DNA of 64,000 nt from Sesamum alatum (taxonomy: Eukaryota > Streptophyta > Magnoliopsida > Lamiales > Pedaliaceae). The translations under genes were made by a program, and so were the position numbers. Where the stretch lies: the NCBI GenBank assembly GCA_034509735.1, contig JACGWO010000004.1, positions 21,743,395 to 21,807,394 of the forward strand. The letters are read 5' to 3'. Positions within the stretch are counted from its first letter, which is position 1; each line of letters begins with the position of its first letter. Below are positions 1-12,799 of the stretch, one piece after another. Under the pieces are notes generated by a model. The model was not told where the DNA came from. It saw only the letters and a list, made by a program, of their open reading frames with translations, and did no database searches.

Positions 1-1064
1 GTGAAACGATCTGCGCCAAATAATTTCACACACATACACACACAGTTTAGATCTTCTTTCTGAAATTAATTGATTTTTTTTTTCGTATTCCACTAATGTC
101 ATGTTTGAATAGGGATGACAATGGATTCGGGCTTAAACTTACCTCGAAACCATAATTGACTCTCGATGTATATAGATCCTGAGCTTTGGCGTTTTGAATA
201 TAGACATGCGCGAACCCGATTCTTGTAGTACATTTAATAGTTTTAATTTTTTGTATTTATATTTAGATGAGGTACATTCATGTGTACTAAAAAATGTGTA
301 TATTTTATTCATATTTATGTATGATAGATAAGATAAGTACTTTTATAAATTAAAACAATGATATAAAATAGTTTGTAGTTCTAGTAACATATATTTTGAA
401 AGTTTTAATATTTTAATACAAAGTACGCATATATAATCCCTGCTAAAGAATTTTAATATTTCAATGATGTTGGTGTCTCGTATTTATAAATACGTTAGTA
501 TTATTATTATTATTTTTTTCTTGGTGTCTCGTATTTATAAATACGTTAGTATTATTATTATTATTATTTTCAATTTAAAGTTTTTAAATCGGATGTAGCG
601 GGTCTTATAGGTTCAATTTGCCGGATTTCAAGTTTGGGGCGAGTCGTATCTTGATTCTAAAAAATTCTTAACTGGCAAAATTTTGAATTTTGACAAACTC
701 ACTCCGACCCAATACATTACGTCCTTGACGTTTGACTTATGCTTTTTATTCTCATATTATAGATTTGTTATTTTTATAGACAAAATTTGTATGTGCGGAC
801 TAAGGAGGGGGAAGTTACTTTGAGTATAAAAATGATACGGGATTGCATTTAGATTGAAGTATTTTGATATTTGTTTCTACTTGTGAATTATATTTTATTA
901 AATATTAATGAATTTTAAATTCTTTCGAATAGAGTTATTTGAAATTATTTTTCTAAATTTTTCCTTCAAATTCAAATCCATCGAGACAAACAAGACCCTT
1001 TTTTTTTTCTCTAGTAAATTTACTTACACTGACCCCCTTAGGGTACTTTTGAAATACATATTAA
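1..1064. other. AT-rich intergenic DNA with a 51-bp tandem duplication
   Basis: No gene is visible. A unit starting TGGTGTCTCGTATTTATAAA occurs twice in tandem, at 471-521 and from 522 to about 572, each copy ending in an ATT microsatellite. The rest is A/T-rich sequence with many stops in all frames. Confidence 0.6.
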
Positions 1065-4000
1065 CTAGCGTAGACCCCGTGCTATGCACGATTATATATT
1101 TTTTCTTTTTTTCAATTTAATAACATTTTTTATAATATATTATGCTATATTTTTTTTACGTAAAATAAAATTTTTATTTTTAATAGGTAAAATATAGTAG
1201 TTTTAATTTTTAATCTATTTTGATTATTATTGACAAAGATATTGGTATTTTGTATTTATAAATTCTTTTATTTATTATTATTTAATTACATAATAAGTTT
1301 TCTTTTTCACTATATTTATATATATGTTGCAAAACTTTTACAAACTTAGTTTTGAGGTTTTCATTTATTTAATTATTTTGTTTCGTTCAACCAATTACAA
1401 AAGTAAAAGGTGTTTATAATGATATAATTTATTTTTCAAAAATTCTAAGAGATATTTTTCTCCAAAAAAATTGCAAGTCGGTTGGTTTTGATGATCTCTC
1501 ATTTATTAAATTAAAATATTAAAAAATTATACTTATTTGAATATTCCGAAACATACAAATATATATATCCAAAAATTTATATATTAGTAGTGAGAATTTT
1601 AATTATTTAGTACAATGAACTAAAAAGATTTAATATCTCAAAGTTCAAAAAGAAATTTTATAATAGTTTTACTACGAATAACTAAAAATAGTTAAAAAAT
1701 TTAATATTAAAATTTTATTTAAGTAACCTCTATATTTATTATTAATTTAACACATCTCCATAAATTTTTTGATTAAATTAAATTATACAAAAGAAGAAAA
1801 TAAAATCCAAACAACCGTGTGGACCTTTTCTGAAAAGAGCTCAATTTACACACACATGAAAATATAAAGATTTACATATCATATGATCATAGATTTAGTA
1901 GAATCATATTTACATAGTTCGAGATACTAATATGATCATTCTTTCCACCTTGTAAAACATCGTAATTAGTAAACAAAAAATAAAATCTAAAAAAGAACAA
2001 CACAACTAAACTTAAAAATAAAAAAATAACGGATGATACTATAATATATATATATATATATAATGGTGTATTAAAATATACAAAAAGGTAAATTTTAAAT
2101 AGAAATAAAAACTAAATGTCAGATGAATTAAGTAGAATCATACCAAGAAATAAATACGTACCTATTAACACTAAAGAAATATGTTCTTTCTAGTAAAAAA
2201 AAATGAAGTTTGAAAAAGAACAACAAAATTAAACTGTAGATTAAAAATTGAAAAGATGATAATATATATGTATATATAATTGGTGCATAAAAATAAACAA
2301 CAGGCAAATACTTAAACATATATAAAAACTAAATGGCAGATTAAGTAGAATCATACAAATACATGTTAAACGAAATATGTAGCAATTAACACTAAATAAC
2401 TTTGTTCGCTCTTGTAGAAAAACAAAAACTAAAAAAGAATGAAATATGAAAAAGAACAACAGAAGTAAACTATAAAATAAATTAATGGATGAAACTATAA
2501 TATATGGACAAAAAAACTGGTGTATAAAAGATACAAAAGAATAAATATATAAACAGACACAAAAATTAAATGTCAAATCAAATAGAATATTTTAAATAAA
2601 TATTAAAATATTATCATTAACACCATATAAATCTATTCATTTTCGTAGAAAAACAAAATCGAGCAATCACCACAGAATATGAAAATTTAACACCGTAAGA
2701 GGAATAAATATTAAACTTATTATTTAATAAAGAAAACACAAAAAAATGGTAGAGATTATTATCTCAATATGTACCTATAAACACTAAATAAATTTGTACC
2801 TTCTTGTTAAGAAAATGAAATTTGAAAGAGAACAACATAATTAAAGACTAAATGGCAGATTAAGTAGAATTATAAAAATAAATATCAAACGAAATATAAT
2901 ACCCATTAAGGCTAAATAATATGTTCATTCCTGTATAAAAACAAAAATTTTAAAAAATAAAATATGAAAAAGAGAAACGAAAGTAAACTATAAAACAAAA
3001 TTAATGGATGAAATCATAATATATAGAAACAAAAAATTTGTGTATAAAAGATAGGAAAGAGTAGATATTTAACAGAAATAAAAACCAAATGATAAATTAA
3101 GTAAAATAATATAAATAAATATTTAAAAGCAATATTTACCATTATCACCAAATAAATCTATTCCTTCTTGTAGAAAAACAAATCAAGCAATCACAATATA
3201 TAGAAATATGAGAATTAACACCATAAGAGGAATAAATATTAAAGTTATTATTTAATAAAGAAAACATAAAAAATGGTACAGATTATTATTTCAATATTTC
3301 AAGTATCATGAAAACTAAGATATAAAAAATAAAACGACGTTGTGATAAAGAGTAAAACATCAATTTAGCCACATGAGATGAGTGTAGAGGATAAATAAAT
3401 ATTAAAATTTAACAGAGATAAGTATATGAGTAATGGATGAAGATTAACATAATTGAAAGATCATGGAGGAAAATAAATAAATTAATACCATATAAAAGTG
3501 TAAGATGTCACTCTAGCCATAGTAAAAGCAATGAGAAGAATTAAGTATACAGAGTGGTAAATTTTGAAATCATTTAATGGAGAATAGAAAATTGGTAGAA
3601 TCGAGTCTATCTAATGAATGAGAGATACAAAGTATTTAAATACTAATGTGACGGAGCCCATGATCATTAGGTAATCATTTAAGATAAATATAAATTAAAA
3701 TAGGATCATAATTTTGGAGATATGATTTGGATAAATATAAAATAATATATAATATATAATATATTAAAAGATAATGTTTCCAACCAATTAGATTTTTTTC
3801 TTGATATTTAGAAATTCAATTATAATCTTGGATAGATTTTGGATAAATATAAAATAAATATTTAATATATTAAAATAGATGATGCTTCTAATCAATAAGA
3901 TTTTTTCTTGACAATTAATTTTTTTTATAATCTTGGAGATAATATTCTAGATAAATACAAAAAAAATAATTAATATATTAAGAATAAATAATATTTCTAA

Positions 4001-4115
4001 CCAACGAGGATTTTCTTGGGAATTAAAAAAATTCAAAAAACACCATAAAAAGTATTTGGTCAAAATTGAACTAATTTGGTCAAATTTCGTTTTGCTATAT
4101 ATATATATATATAGA
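1065..4115 (-). mobile_element. Helitron-like element, non-coding
   Basis: Read on the minus strand, the element starts TCTATATATATATA at 4115, just after an A (4116), and ends CTAG at 1065-1068, just before a T (1064). Upstream of the end lies a hairpin in which CGTGC and GCACG pair (about 1076-1091), followed by GGGTCTACG. A 5' TC start, a 3' hairpin plus CTAG end, and insertion between A and T are the known Helitron signature. The interior has no RepHel reading frame, so the element is non-autonomous. It contains degenerate direct repeats of about 210-280 bp (2120-3200) and three copies of a unit of about 115 bp (3715-4010). Confidence 0.55.
1850..3250. repeat. Degenerate tandem repeats, about 210-280 bp units
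   Basis: Blocks containing a motif like GCAGATTAAGTAGAATCATA, then TTAACACTAAAT and a TCTTGTAGAAAAACAAA stretch, recur near 2120, 2340, 2570, 2860 and 3090. The units have diverged and vary in length. A related block recurs at 5380-5480 in the neighbouring Helitron-like copy. Confidence 0.6.
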
Positions 4116-6525
4116 TTAAATTTTAAAAAATAATATTTGTTTTAATATTTCAAAATATATTGTATTATTAGTTATTATTTAGTTGTTTCGTAGAATGAAC
4201 TAAACAAAAAGATTAAATATCTCAAAGTTTATAATTTAAATTTTACAAAAGTTTTACTACAAATAAACAAATATAGTTAAAAAATTAGTTTTTGAAATTA
4301 AAAGTAAGAAATAAAATAAAATTAACCAAGGTAATTGTGTCCCAAATAAAACTATATAGTAGGCTTTTTCGAAATGATGTCAAATGATGGAATGATTTTC
4401 TTGAACTTAAAACTATTTTGGTGGTTTGTTTTGGATATGAAAGTTGATTTTTTGGGTGTTATAATAATTCTTCCTTAAAGATTTAAATAAGATATATACT
4501 TCTTTTCTTGAAATCTTTATCTCCTCCTACTAATTTTTCCATAAATTAAGAGATATATGTGTAAATTGTTGCATGAACTAAGGGAGTAAATAAATTATTC
4601 TAACATTAAAAAGCCTTAAGTGTAGCCAATAAAAAATTTCATTATAATTAAATAATTCAAAATTCTAGAAATTAGTATCTAGTCAAAATGAAATAATAAA
4701 CCAATAATGAGGGGATAAAAGAAGAAAAAGTAGTGATGAGAAAACTCAGAATATTAATTATCAAAATATTATGTTAATTCTAAATGATAAACATATATGT
4801 ATACATATATTAATTGAACAAAAATGTCTGATTATCATGTCTTTAAACACAAAAAATAAATAAATAAAGGAATATAAAAGCCAAAAGCAAAAGAAAGTGT
4901 TGTACATCTTTTAAACTTGAAGTAAAACCACAAAATGAAAAATTGAAAATAATACTTAAGATATATAAGGAATTGAATTTAACCTCTGTATTTATTATTA
5001 ATTTAACGTATATCTACAAAATTTTTAATTAAATAAAAAGATATTAAAAAAAAACAAAATTCAAACAACCATGTGTAGATTTTTTTCGGAAAAAATAGCT
5101 TGAATTATGCACACATGAAAATACATGTATTTTCATGTAAATGTAAAAGATTTACAAAGAATATGATCATAGATTTAAGAATCATATTAGATAGTTTGAG
5201 AAACTAATTACATTATAGTTAAAACTAGGTGATTCTTTTTGTCTTGTAAAACATCATTAGCAGACAAATTAAAAAAAAAATTGAAAAAGAAAAAAAAATT
5301 TAATGGATGAAATTGTAATATATAAAAAAAATTGATGTATAAAAAGATACGAAAGGGTAAATATTAATATAAATAAAAACTAAATGCCAAATTAAGTCGA
5401 ATCATACAAATATATATTAAACAAAATATGTAGCTATTTACAGTAAATAAGTTTGTTTCTTTAGAAAAAAACAACAAAAATTTAATAAAATATGAAAAAG
5501 AACAACAGAGTAAACTATAAAATAAAAATTCAATGGATAAAACTATAATATATATATATATATATATATACAAGAGCTGGTGTATGAAAGATTAAAAGGC
5601 TAAATATTAAAAAAAAAACTAAATACAAATTAAGTTGAATAATACAAAAGAAGAAACAGAAAAGGACATCATACAAATCAAAACAATCAAATTATGCAAA
5701 TGAGTGAACACATCAAATCACAAAAATAATTGACGAACATACAAATTTGAAAAAAGTAATGAAAAATAAAGAAATTACTCAAAATTAATATATGAAAGTA
5801 AAATTAGAGCACATGATAATAAACAATTGAAGTATTATAAAAATTTTATTTTCAAAAAGAAATTATGACAAATGAATAAATGTGAGTGTAAACTGTAATG
5901 AAATAAACAATCAATCAAAATAATAAATTTATGGGATAAACCATCATATCCGAAGAACATCAAAAGAGAAAAAATTAACATATAAAAAGAAATTTCTGAT
6001 AATAAAAAGATGAAGCTGAATAATAGAAAAAGAAAAAGACAAAACGTGATGATCATATGCAAAATCAATTTGCTATACTATATTGCAAGAAAAATAATAT
6101 AAATTACGTAGCTGACCAATATGCATCTCGAAAGAAAACCTTCATTCATGCATTCAAAGATGTAGAGCTTGAGCACAACAAAAAATTATTAGTATTGCAT
6201 AATGGATTCATATTTTTTGTTATTCCAAAAGTTTAATTGATATTTATATTTGTATTCGATATGATTTTTAAGTGTGTGAATTGGATGCAACTCTAAGAGA
6301 AAGTACTATTCAGATATCTTCATGAGGAATTTTCTAATTTCATGCAAAAATTTTGGAATTTAGTTTGTTACGTGTTCTTTTTATAAAAAAAAAAAAAACT
6401 AAAATTAAACCAACCAATTAGAATTTCTCTTAGTAATTAAAAAATTCAAAATTCTAAGAATTTAGAATTTGGTCAAAATTAGCTTAATTATAGTCAACCA
6501 TCGTTTTGTTATATATGTATATAGA
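4116..6525 (-). mobile_element. Second Helitron-like element, 3' end missing
   Basis: The minus-strand 5' end TCTATATACATATATAACAAAACG lies at 6525 after an A (6526), and closely matches the 5' end of the neighbouring element. Further matches are 4140-5640 with 1590-2600 and 6410-6530 with 4000-4120, all in direct orientation. No CTAG end with hairpin is present before 4116, so the 3' part is missing or lies beyond the neighbouring insertion. There is no coding region. Confidence 0.5.
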
Positions 6526-6901
6526 TGGTAAGAGAGATAAAATTACGATGTTACCCTTCCAATAGTGTTTCTCGTAGGATTATTTTTATTTTAGTCCCTG
6601 TGTTTTTAATTGATTTTCAAAATGGTCCAACTCTTTTTTTTATTCTTCAATTTCACCCTTCTAGTGGAATTTTGTCCAATTTTTCAGTCAAAAAATGATC
6701 TTTGTAAAAAATGCCCCTAAAAATAATGGTATAATATGCACAATTGCAAAAGCATCCCTCTGTTTTCAAATTCAATTTCAATTTCAATTTAATCCTTTAT
6801 GACGGTTAGAAAATTATGATTATTGAAATTTGACCATTTGAAGGCCACTATTAATGGTTGGAATTTGCTTTTCTGCCAAACATACTCCCTTATAATATAT
6901 A

Positions 6902-7175
6902 CTAGTAAGTGTGGCACATTCTATGTATGTGCATAAATTTTAAAAAAATATCCAGAATAAAATATTTTTATAAATTATATTATTTTTTTTAGAGTGAAAA
7001 ATTACCTAAAATATATATAACATAAAAATGCATGAGAAAAAAAACCTATCAAAAAGTAGTTATTGAAGATCATGATGCGTGAAGAAGTTAAAAATAACTG
7101 ATTAATTGAAAAAAAATGGCAGACCAAATTAATTTGGACACCAAAATGACCATCTCCAATAATATATAGTATAGA
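6902..7175 (-). mobile_element. 274-bp Helitron inside copy 1
   Basis: On the minus strand it starts TCTATACTATATATTATTGG after an A (7176) and ends CTTACTAG before a T (6901), with a 3' hairpin between GCACATACAT and ATGTGCC-like sequence. The inverted copy of the host element at about 9005-9030 lacks this stretch and reads straight across the join, giving an empty site and supporting both ends. Confidence 0.8.
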
Positions 7176-7476
7176 TGGTGAAATTAGAAATGAAATGTAC
7201 AAATCAAATTTGGCAAAAACAAGAAAAATGCAACAAGAGGTTTGCAAGTATTCAATATCAATAAACCCATTATTTTTTTTAACTATTTCACATAAAAATC
7301 AATCATCAACTATGTATCTTTTCCAACTAATTACTTTTTATACATGGATTATGTCTTCTTCAAATTCAACCAACCAACAACAATAACATCAAATTGAGTA
7401 ATGATAAAATATATAAGATATGTCATAATATATGCCATGCCAGTATATTCAAATCTACCTACCAACTCCAAAAATA

Positions 7477-7788
7477 TCTATACCTTTATATAATTGAAGA
7501 GCACACTTTTAGTGTTTTTCAATTATTTGGTATGTCAATGTTTTAATTTTTTTTATTTTGTTAATCTCCATTTTACTCTTCTCTCTCTACTCAACTTCCC
7601 AATTTCTATTTTATGAATTTTCACATTCTGTTTTTCTCTAATTTTTTCAGTAACTCTTCATAACTTTTATATATTCTTCTAGAATTTTTTATTTATATAA
7701 TTAATATAGATTTTTTAAAATAATATTAATTACTTTTTAAGTTTAAATATAATTCTGAACACATATTTGCGTATGCAACATATACTAG
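7477..7788 (+). mobile_element. 312-bp Helitron inside copy 1
   Basis: It starts TCTATACCTTTATATAATTG after an A (7476) and ends CATATACTAG before a T (7789). A hairpin (CATATTTGCGTATG) sits just upstream of the end. The same Helitron occupies the equivalent place in the inverted host copy (8407-8728), so it inserted before the host element was duplicated. Confidence 0.75.
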
Positions 7789-8184
7789 TATAAGATAATA
7801 CCATAATATTTACAATCCATTTTTTTTATTTTATAAATGTAAAGAAAAGTACAAGAACACCCTTCAATTGAAGGCAAAATTGATAAAAATTTCATTAGAA
7901 GAATGAAATTGAAAAAAAAAAAGAAAAAAAATGGATCATTTTGAAAATTAATTAAAAATACAGGGACTAAAATAAAAATAACCCATTTCTCGTATGGTGG
8001 TTGTCCTTCTTCATGAGGATAAACTAGTAATATTGTGCCCAAATCCGACAGAAACGGCTTTTACTTTTCTTCACAAATCGAATTCCATTGATACCCACCC
8101 TTTGATTCAATGACTATCCCACGCAATCATAAAATTAAATAATATGCTTCATCAAATTTTACTGATTATTTATATCAAAACTTT

Positions 8185-9338
8185 TGGGTTATTTTCATTT
8201 TAGTCCTTATATTTTTAATAAATTTTCAAAATCATCCAACTTTTTTTTTGTTATTTTTCAATTTCATCCATTTGGTGGAATTTTGCCAATTTTCCGTCCA
8301 ATTGAAGGGTGTTCTTGTACTTTCCTTCATATTCATTAAAAAAAAAAAGAAAATTTTATGGGTTGTAAATATTATGGCATGGTATATATTATGGTATTAT
8401 CTTATACTAATATATATGCACACTCAAATGTATGTGCATAATTATTTTTAAACTTAAAAAACTAATAAATTATTATTTTAAAAAATATATATTAATTAGA
8501 TAAATAAAAATTGCTAGAAGAATATATAAAAGTTATGAAGAGTTATTGAAAAATGAGAGAAAAAAAAAAGAATGTGGAAATTAATAAAATAGATAATGCG
8601 AAGTTGAGTAGAGAGAGTGAGAGTAAAATAGAGATTAACAAAATAAATAAAAAAAATTAAAAAATTGACAAACCAAAAAAAAAAAAAAGACCCCAGCGGG
8701 GTGCTTTTCAATTATATCGAGGTGTAGATATTTTTGGGATTGATCGGCATATGTGAATATACTGGCATAGTATATATTATGACATATCTTATATACTTTT
8801 TATCATTGCTCCATTGATGTTGTTGTTGGTTGAATTTGAAAAAGACATAATCAATGTATAGACAATAATTGATTGGAAATGATACGTGGTTGATGACTTA
8901 TTTTTATGTGAAATAGTTAAAAAAAATGGGTTGATTGTTATTGGATACTTGCAAACTTCTTATTGCATTTTTCTTTCTTTTGTCAAATTTAATTTGTACA
9001 TTTCATTTCTAATTGTACAATATATTATAAGGGAGTATGTTTGGCAAAAAGCCAAATTCCAACTATCAATAGTGACCTTCAAATGGTCAAATTCAAATGG
9101 TCATAATTTCTTAACCATCATAAGGGACTAAATTGAAATTGAGTTTGAAAATGGAGGGATGCTTTTGTAATTGTGTATATTTTACCAAAATTTTGGGGGC
9201 ATTTTTGACAAAGACTATTTTTTGACCAAAAAATTAATCAAAATTCCACTAGAAGGATGAAATTAAAAAATAATAAAAAGAGTTGGACCATTTTGAAAAT
9301 TAATTAAAAACACAGCTATGAAAATGAAAATAACCCCA
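8185..9338. mobile_element. Mutator-like TIR element (copy 2, inverted)
   Basis: The left end GGGTTATTTTCATTTTAG pairs with the right end near 9318-9337. The interior is the reverse complement of copy 1: 9020-9340 matches 6580-6900, 8740-9010 matches 7176-7470, and 8190-8440 matches 7770-7980. A clean 9-bp TSD is not visible. With copy 1 it forms an imperfect palindrome centred near 8090. Confidence 0.65.
8407..8728 (-). mobile_element. Helitron inside copy 2
   Basis: On the minus strand it starts TCTACACCTCGATATAATTG after an A (8729). It ends with the hairpin GCACATACATTTGAGTGTGC and then ATATATATTAG before a T. The terminal tetranucleotide is TTAG rather than CTAG. It is the counterpart of 7477-7788. 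Confidence 0.7.
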
Positions 9339-9703
9339 AAAATAGAGGAAAAGATATGAACATAAAAAGGGAGTAATATAGCATAACTTTTTTTTGCATT
9401 ATTTCTCTTTCTTTCTTGAAAGGCCACTGTTTATCTTTTTTATTGGGAGAAATGCAAGCAACGTGATATTACAAATAAGCAGATTACTCCTTATAAAAAA
9501 TAAAATAGCAATTCATATTTATGTATTTTTTAAAATGAATTAATTTATCTCCCTGTATTTTTTTAAATTGCTATTTTTTTTCTTCATAAATGGGTAATTT
9601 ACTCATTTGCAATATTACATGCAAGTAAATTGCATTAAAACCCTTTCTTATTCATTGACAATGCAGTGCAACCAAATATAACTCTCACTATATTCACTAA
9701 GAG

Positions 9704-10594
9704 GGTGTTTGCTCGTACTTATAAGCTTCTAAAAAATCTTATAAGATATTTGAGAACTTATAAGATCTTGAACACCGTTTGATAACTTTTTGAATAACTT
9801 ATAAGATTCTAAAGAAGTTAATTGCATCCATTTTTTTAAATATCTTATAAATTCTTTAATCTCAATATCCAGTAAATGAAAACATACTCATACTTTGTTA
9901 GTATTTCATTTTAGACCCTTCATTTAATTACCATTTTTCCTCCAAAGTACAATTATCTATTTAAATAATTTTAAATTCTAATAGTTTGATGGTTTTTTCG
10001 ATCATTTTTACAGTATGAAGAGCTTATTACGTCCAACATTCTAATCCAAACATTTTAAGAGATTATGTTTAGAATAAGATTAAGGATGAATTGTAATGAC
10101 CTCCCATGAGGTTTGGCATAATTATGGGCAACCCTCGTTGTTTGAAAAATTACAAATACCCCCCTAAGGTGTAATTTTTAACCAAAAGCATGAAATTATC
10201 CATTTTGCCCTTATTTTTTTTTATTAAGTTGTAGAAAAATCAGTCGAGCCAAATTACTTTATTGCTTCTCAGTGTAAAAAACATAAAAAACATCTTCCTG
10301 CACATTTTAGTCCAAAAAATTCAAAAAAAATTTTTAAAAATAATTCAGTTTTCATAAGAGAATTTTGGTCAGTTTTTACACATTAAAATGGATGAAAATA
10401 GGTTATTTGTTAGAAGATTACAAACTTTAGGGAGGTATTTGTAAATTTTGAAACATCGAGAGGGTATCCATAATTATACCAAATTTCAAGAAAAGTTATT
10501 ATAATTTACCTTAAGATTAAACATTTCAAATTTTTAAAACATCTTATAAGATGCAGGAATTTATAAAATGTTACAAATAAATTATGCCGAACAC
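9704..10594. mobile_element. PIF/Harbinger- or hAT-like MITE, interrupted
   Basis: The ends are GAGGGTGTTTG at the left and GAACACCC at the right, typical of PIF/Harbinger and some hAT MITEs. Repeated CTTATAAGATATTTGAG-like subterminal motifs occur at both ends. The element is split by another MITE at 10084-10511. A related fragment lies near 33370-33450. I could not settle its own TSD. Confidence 0.5.
10084..10511. mobile_element. Mutator-like MITE, 9-bp TSD TAAGATTAA
   Basis: The terminal repeats are GGATGAATTGTAAT at the left and ATAATTTACCT at the right. The 9-bp direct repeat TAAGATTAA flanks it at 10075-10083 and 10512-10520. The interior resembles the MITEs at 15026, 26660 and 55209 (a CATAATTA block, then a block with CCCTAAGG-like sequence and TTGTAGAAAAAT). 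It is nested in the MITE at 9704-10594. Confidence 0.8.
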
Positions 10595-11137
10595 CCTGTA
10601 TGTGCATAGTGCCAACTTTTTAAACCTTCCGCACGATATGGAGAAACTATAAATAGCTTTATTCAAACAGTCAAATAGGTATTATTAGTACATTTATTAT
10701 CCTAACTACTTTCATTTTCTCTATTTTACTCTATAACTGACTTGAGCATCGATATGTTTATGTTGGAGCGGACTCACCCCGTTGACCGACAACCGCCCCA
10801 TCATTTATTATCATTTAAGTACATTTTTTGCGATAATTTAGTGGTAATTTTAAAATCACCCTTAATATTTCTATCACTAATATTATTTTTAATTGCTGCG
10901 AGTTCCAATTTTTGATAGATATACCATAATACAAATACAGTAATACTTGCGTCCTAGTGAAGAAAATAAATATTTATGTGATTTGGGCCAAAAATTCCAT
11001 TCACATGGGCTCTATACAGGTGGCCCTAAGTTAGGGTTGGGCCCCGATTCTTCCCCGAGCCAATGAAATGGAGAAAAAAATTTATGCAAAATTTGTCCAT
11101 GTATACGAGGACTTGCGTTCTTCTAACTATTTCTCTC
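10595..11137. other. Intergenic DNA with an LTR-like scrap
   Basis: No gene is visible. The phrase TGACTTGAGCATCGATATG at about 10739 and the following GC-richer 55 bases resemble the R/U5 part of the gypsy LTRs in this window, which also carry GAGCTGACTTAAGCATCGGAG-like sequence. Probably an old LTR fragment. Confidence 0.35.
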
Positions 11138-11465
11138 GGGTAAATTACATTTTTGTCCCTATACTTTGAGCCAAAATTGATTTTGGTTTCTAAATTTATC
11201 GGGACACAATTTTGGTCCTTAATTTTTATAAATTATTATGATTTTTGGTCTAACTGTTAAAACTGAGGTTAAAAATGTTAAGAATGACGGAATCAAATGG
11301 ACCGAAATCGTAACAATCTGTAAAGATAAGGGACAAAAAACTATCTTGAAAAGTTTAACAACCAAAATTATAATAATTTATAAGAGACCAAAATCTTCTC
11401 TGAAAAAACTTAGAGACCAAAATTAATTTTGATCCAAAATATAGAGACCAAAAATATAATTTACC
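11138..11465. mobile_element. MITE with GGGTAAATTAC termini
   Basis: The left end GGGTAAATTACATTTTTGTC pairs with the right end (GACCAAAAATATAATTTACC). The arms extend inward with GGTC/GACC-rich sequence, making the whole element a foldback. No TSD is apparent. The short reading frames here are chance products of the inverted repeat. Confidence 0.65.
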
Positions 11466-12243
11466 GATTGACATTATTGAAGTGTTAGGGATTGTTTTTG
11501 ACGATATTAAAATGTGTGCAGAAAATACCAACAGAAAGGAATTGTAAGACACAAAATTATGCGATTGGAAGAATTTTTCTACATCCATAGTTGTTCCTAA
11601 TTTCAAGAATAGTTTGATGTGAATTATAAATGTTACTGATAATTATTTATATTAAGGTGTCAGTAAAGCATCATAAATTTATAATTTTATCCCTAAAAAA
11701 GGTTTGTAAAGGATACTTTCTTATTAATTCGGATGGTTGGGCCTGATTGCAATGTTGAGGCATATTTTCACACATCAACATAATGCAATAAGATATACAG
11801 TTAAAACTCGTTTGACATGGGTCCGACTCCCATCAACACATTACTCCTAAAAGTATTCGAATATAATGTATAAAAGCCGGTAGTAATTCCCAAAATTAAA
11901 AAACACTCGTTCAAAGTAAATATAGAATAATTCTACCACTACCCTTTATGGTATTTCAATATAAATTGAAAATATTTTTTCGTGCCTTGACACGATTTTT
12001 GTACTAGCGTGTATAGATATTTAAAACTTATATGTTTTGTATTACTTACAAGATATTTGACTCCTATCATGATTTTCTCTTAAAAAAAATCTAGTTATTT
12101 GAGTTTTAAGAGTATAAAAAATCAGTTCTAGTATTTTATAAAAAAATTATATTTTATTTTTTTACTTTATTTCGCTCATTAAAATCTGTGTAATAATATA
12201 TTTTGTGAAATATAAAACATAGAGTATATATACGATATTATAT
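11466..12243. other. Intergenic, no gene seen
   Basis: AT-rich sequence without a credible reading frame, splice pattern or terminal repeats. Confidence 0.5.
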
Positions 12244-12548
12244 CACTAGAAAAAAAATATAACTATTGGCTATGAATCAAAGCCGTGGTAAATAACTATT
12301 ATTAATCACGGCTAAATAAAAATCAATGCAAATACTTAACTTATCCACCATGAAAATAATTTTTGCCATGGCTATTAGCCATGGTTAATGTTTTTGCCAT
12401 GACTTTTAGCCATAACAAATGCATTAGCCACACTCGTAAAAATCACGGCCAACAACCTTGCGTGGCCATGATTATTGACTTTTTACTACGGCTATTTAAT
12501 TTTAACTATGACAATTAGCCATAATTAAATGTCATATTTATTCTAGTG
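12244..12548. mobile_element. CACTA-type MITE, 3-bp TSD
   Basis: The element starts CACTAGAAAAAA and ends TTCTAGTG, flanked by TAT on both sides (12241-12243 and 12549-12551). CACTA ends and a 3-bp TSD are diagnostic of the CACTA superfamily. The interior (GCCATGGCTATTAGCC-like motifs) recurs at 24946-25219 (inverted) and at 60190-60477. There is no transposase. Confidence 0.85.
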
Positions 12549-12799
12549 TATTGATGCGTGTGACGTGCTCAGTGCCTAGTTTCGTAAGGTATTGTCTGTC
12601 TGACTTCTTATGAGTCTCACGATTTTATTTTGGAAAGACACCACACTAGGAAGAGGAGGCCTTCGCATATAAACCGCTCAAACTCTTCGTCTGCAACCGA
12701 TGTAGATTGTGGGCCCCTTGTACATCAATAGACAAATGATATTCTTGATATTCATAGTTAAAACTGAACTATAATATAAAAAGAATATTTAGTATATAT

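Larger units (their letters stand above)
6577..7985. mobile_element. Mutator-like TIR element (copy 1) with 9-bp TSD
   Basis: The ends are inverted repeats: GGATTATTTTTATTTTAG at the left matches the reverse complement of the right end at about 7968-7985. The element is flanked by the 9-bp direct repeat TTTCTCGTA (6568-6576 and 7986-7994), the TSD length typical of Mutator-like elements. There is no transposase. Two Helitrons lie inside, at 6902-7175 and 7477-7788. Copy 2 (8185-9338) is the same element inverted. Confidence 0.7.

Noticed and set aside
471..572. Possible CRISPR-like direct repeat
   Set aside because: Only two adjacent copies ending in a microsatellite in plant nuclear DNA; a simple tandem duplication.
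7195..7386. Short frame starting MYKSNLAKTRK
   Set aside because: It falls in the unique part of a TIR element and has a broken inverted counterpart at 8886-9131, so it is not a conserved gene.
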